Positions 6,256 to 6,552 of a stretch of 6,552 nucleotides of DNA are shown in pieces (the first letter of the stretch is position 1; the number at the start of each line of letters is the position of its first letter). The notes under the pieces are model-generated. The model was not told the origin of the DNA, did not search any database, and saw only the letters and a list, made by a program, of their open reading frames with translations. Source of the DNA: Opitutus sp. GAS368 (GTDB lineage Bacteria > Verrucomicrobiota > Verrucomicrobiia > Opitutales > Opitutaceae); contig CAMATV010000193.1 in assembly GCA_945861235.1 (NCBI GenBank), positions 1-6,552 of the forward strand, in the 5' to 3' direction. The translations under genes were made by a program, and so were the position numbers.

Positions 6256-6552
6256 ATGGAGAAAACCTTCGTTATCTTTAAGCCTGACTGCATGGAAAAG
6301 CGTTTCGTGGGCTCAGTGCTCGCGCGCTTTGAGTCCGCGGGCTTCGACGTCATCGGGTGCAAAATGACCCGTCTTTCCGCCGCGGTACTCCGCGAGCACT
6401 ACGCGCATGTCGCCGACAAACCTTTCTACCCCGAGATCGAGAACTTCATGAAGTCCCGCCCCGTGATTATGGTGGCGCTGCAGGGCGACAATGTCGTCCA
6501 ACGCGTGCGTGATCTGCTCGGGCCGACCGATTCCCGCAAGGCCGCCAAAGGC
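6256..6552 (+). CDS. ndk: Nucleoside diphosphate kinase, N-terminal 99 residues, 3' end outside window
   Basis: ATG 6256 opens MEKTFVIFKPDCMEKRFVGS, the classic Ndk N-terminus; K9 in the KPD motif is the conserved phosphate-binding lysine. Next come VLARFESAGFDVIGCKM, LREHYAHVADKPFYPEIENFM, and RPVIMVALQGDNVVQRVRDLLGPTD, all in the expected order. Ndk is usually about 140-150 residues, so about 40 are missing beyond the edge, including the phospho-accepting histidine in the NxxHxSD motif. The enzyme moves the gamma-phosphate from ATP to other nucleoside diphosphates in the cytoplasm and balances NTP and dNTP pools. Just upstream the leader reads CCCGTTCTT, with no Shine-Dalgarno sequence; the nearest GGAG (6232-6235) is 20 bases off, too far to act normally. 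The gene is transcribed away from the receptor and is a housekeeping gene unrelated to the sulfatases. Confidence 0.96.
   Translation, partial: MEKTFVIFKPDCMEKRFVGSVLARFESAGFDVIGCKMTRLSAAVLREHYAHVADKPFYPEIENFMKSRPVIMVALQGDNVVQRVRDLLGPTDSRKAAKG

Overview
The window comes from a high-GC Gram-negative bacterium, most likely Verrucomicrobiota and probably near Opitutaceae. That placement is an inference. It rests on two extracellular sulfatases of types common in Verrucomicrobiota and Planctomycetota, and on a long TonB-dependent receptor whose mature N-terminus (LSPFTV, then GYQA and AGTR) has the look usual in opitutid receptors. No rRNA or other taxonomic marker is present.

Layout. Positions 1-732 (+) hold the 3' part of an arylsulfatase cut by the window edge. 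After 14 bases, 747-2564 (+) encodes a complete secreted sulfatase of a different subfamily, with a formylglycine-type motif and a HEAT-like C-terminal tail; the two probably form one transcription unit. Positions 2565-2723 are a short convergent intergenic region with a good intrinsic terminator for the minus strand. Positions 2724-6053 (-) encode a complete TonB-dependent outer-membrane receptor with signal peptide, Ton box, plug and barrel. Positions 6054-6255 are a divergent intergenic region with an unusual cluster of inverted and direct repeats. Positions 6256-6552 (+) hold the 5' two thirds of ndk (nucleoside diphosphate kinase), cut by the right edge.

How the genes fit together. The sulfatases would remove sulfate esters or N-sulfates from a sulfated glycan or glycoside in the periplasm or outside the cell. 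The receptor could import an oligosaccharide or another ligand across the outer membrane. This resembles part of a sulfated-polysaccharide utilisation locus, but no glycoside hydrolase, SusD-like protein, regulator or sulfatase-maturing enzyme is visible, so the substrate is unknown. ndk is a housekeeping gene that appears to mark the edge of the accessory block.

I found no sign of a wholly new system. There is no CRISPR array, mobile element, tRNA or rRNA. The features most worth a second look are the repeat cluster at 6163-6227, the sulfatase with variant active-site motifs and a HEAT-like tail, and the absence of Shine-Dalgarno sequences before the visible starts.
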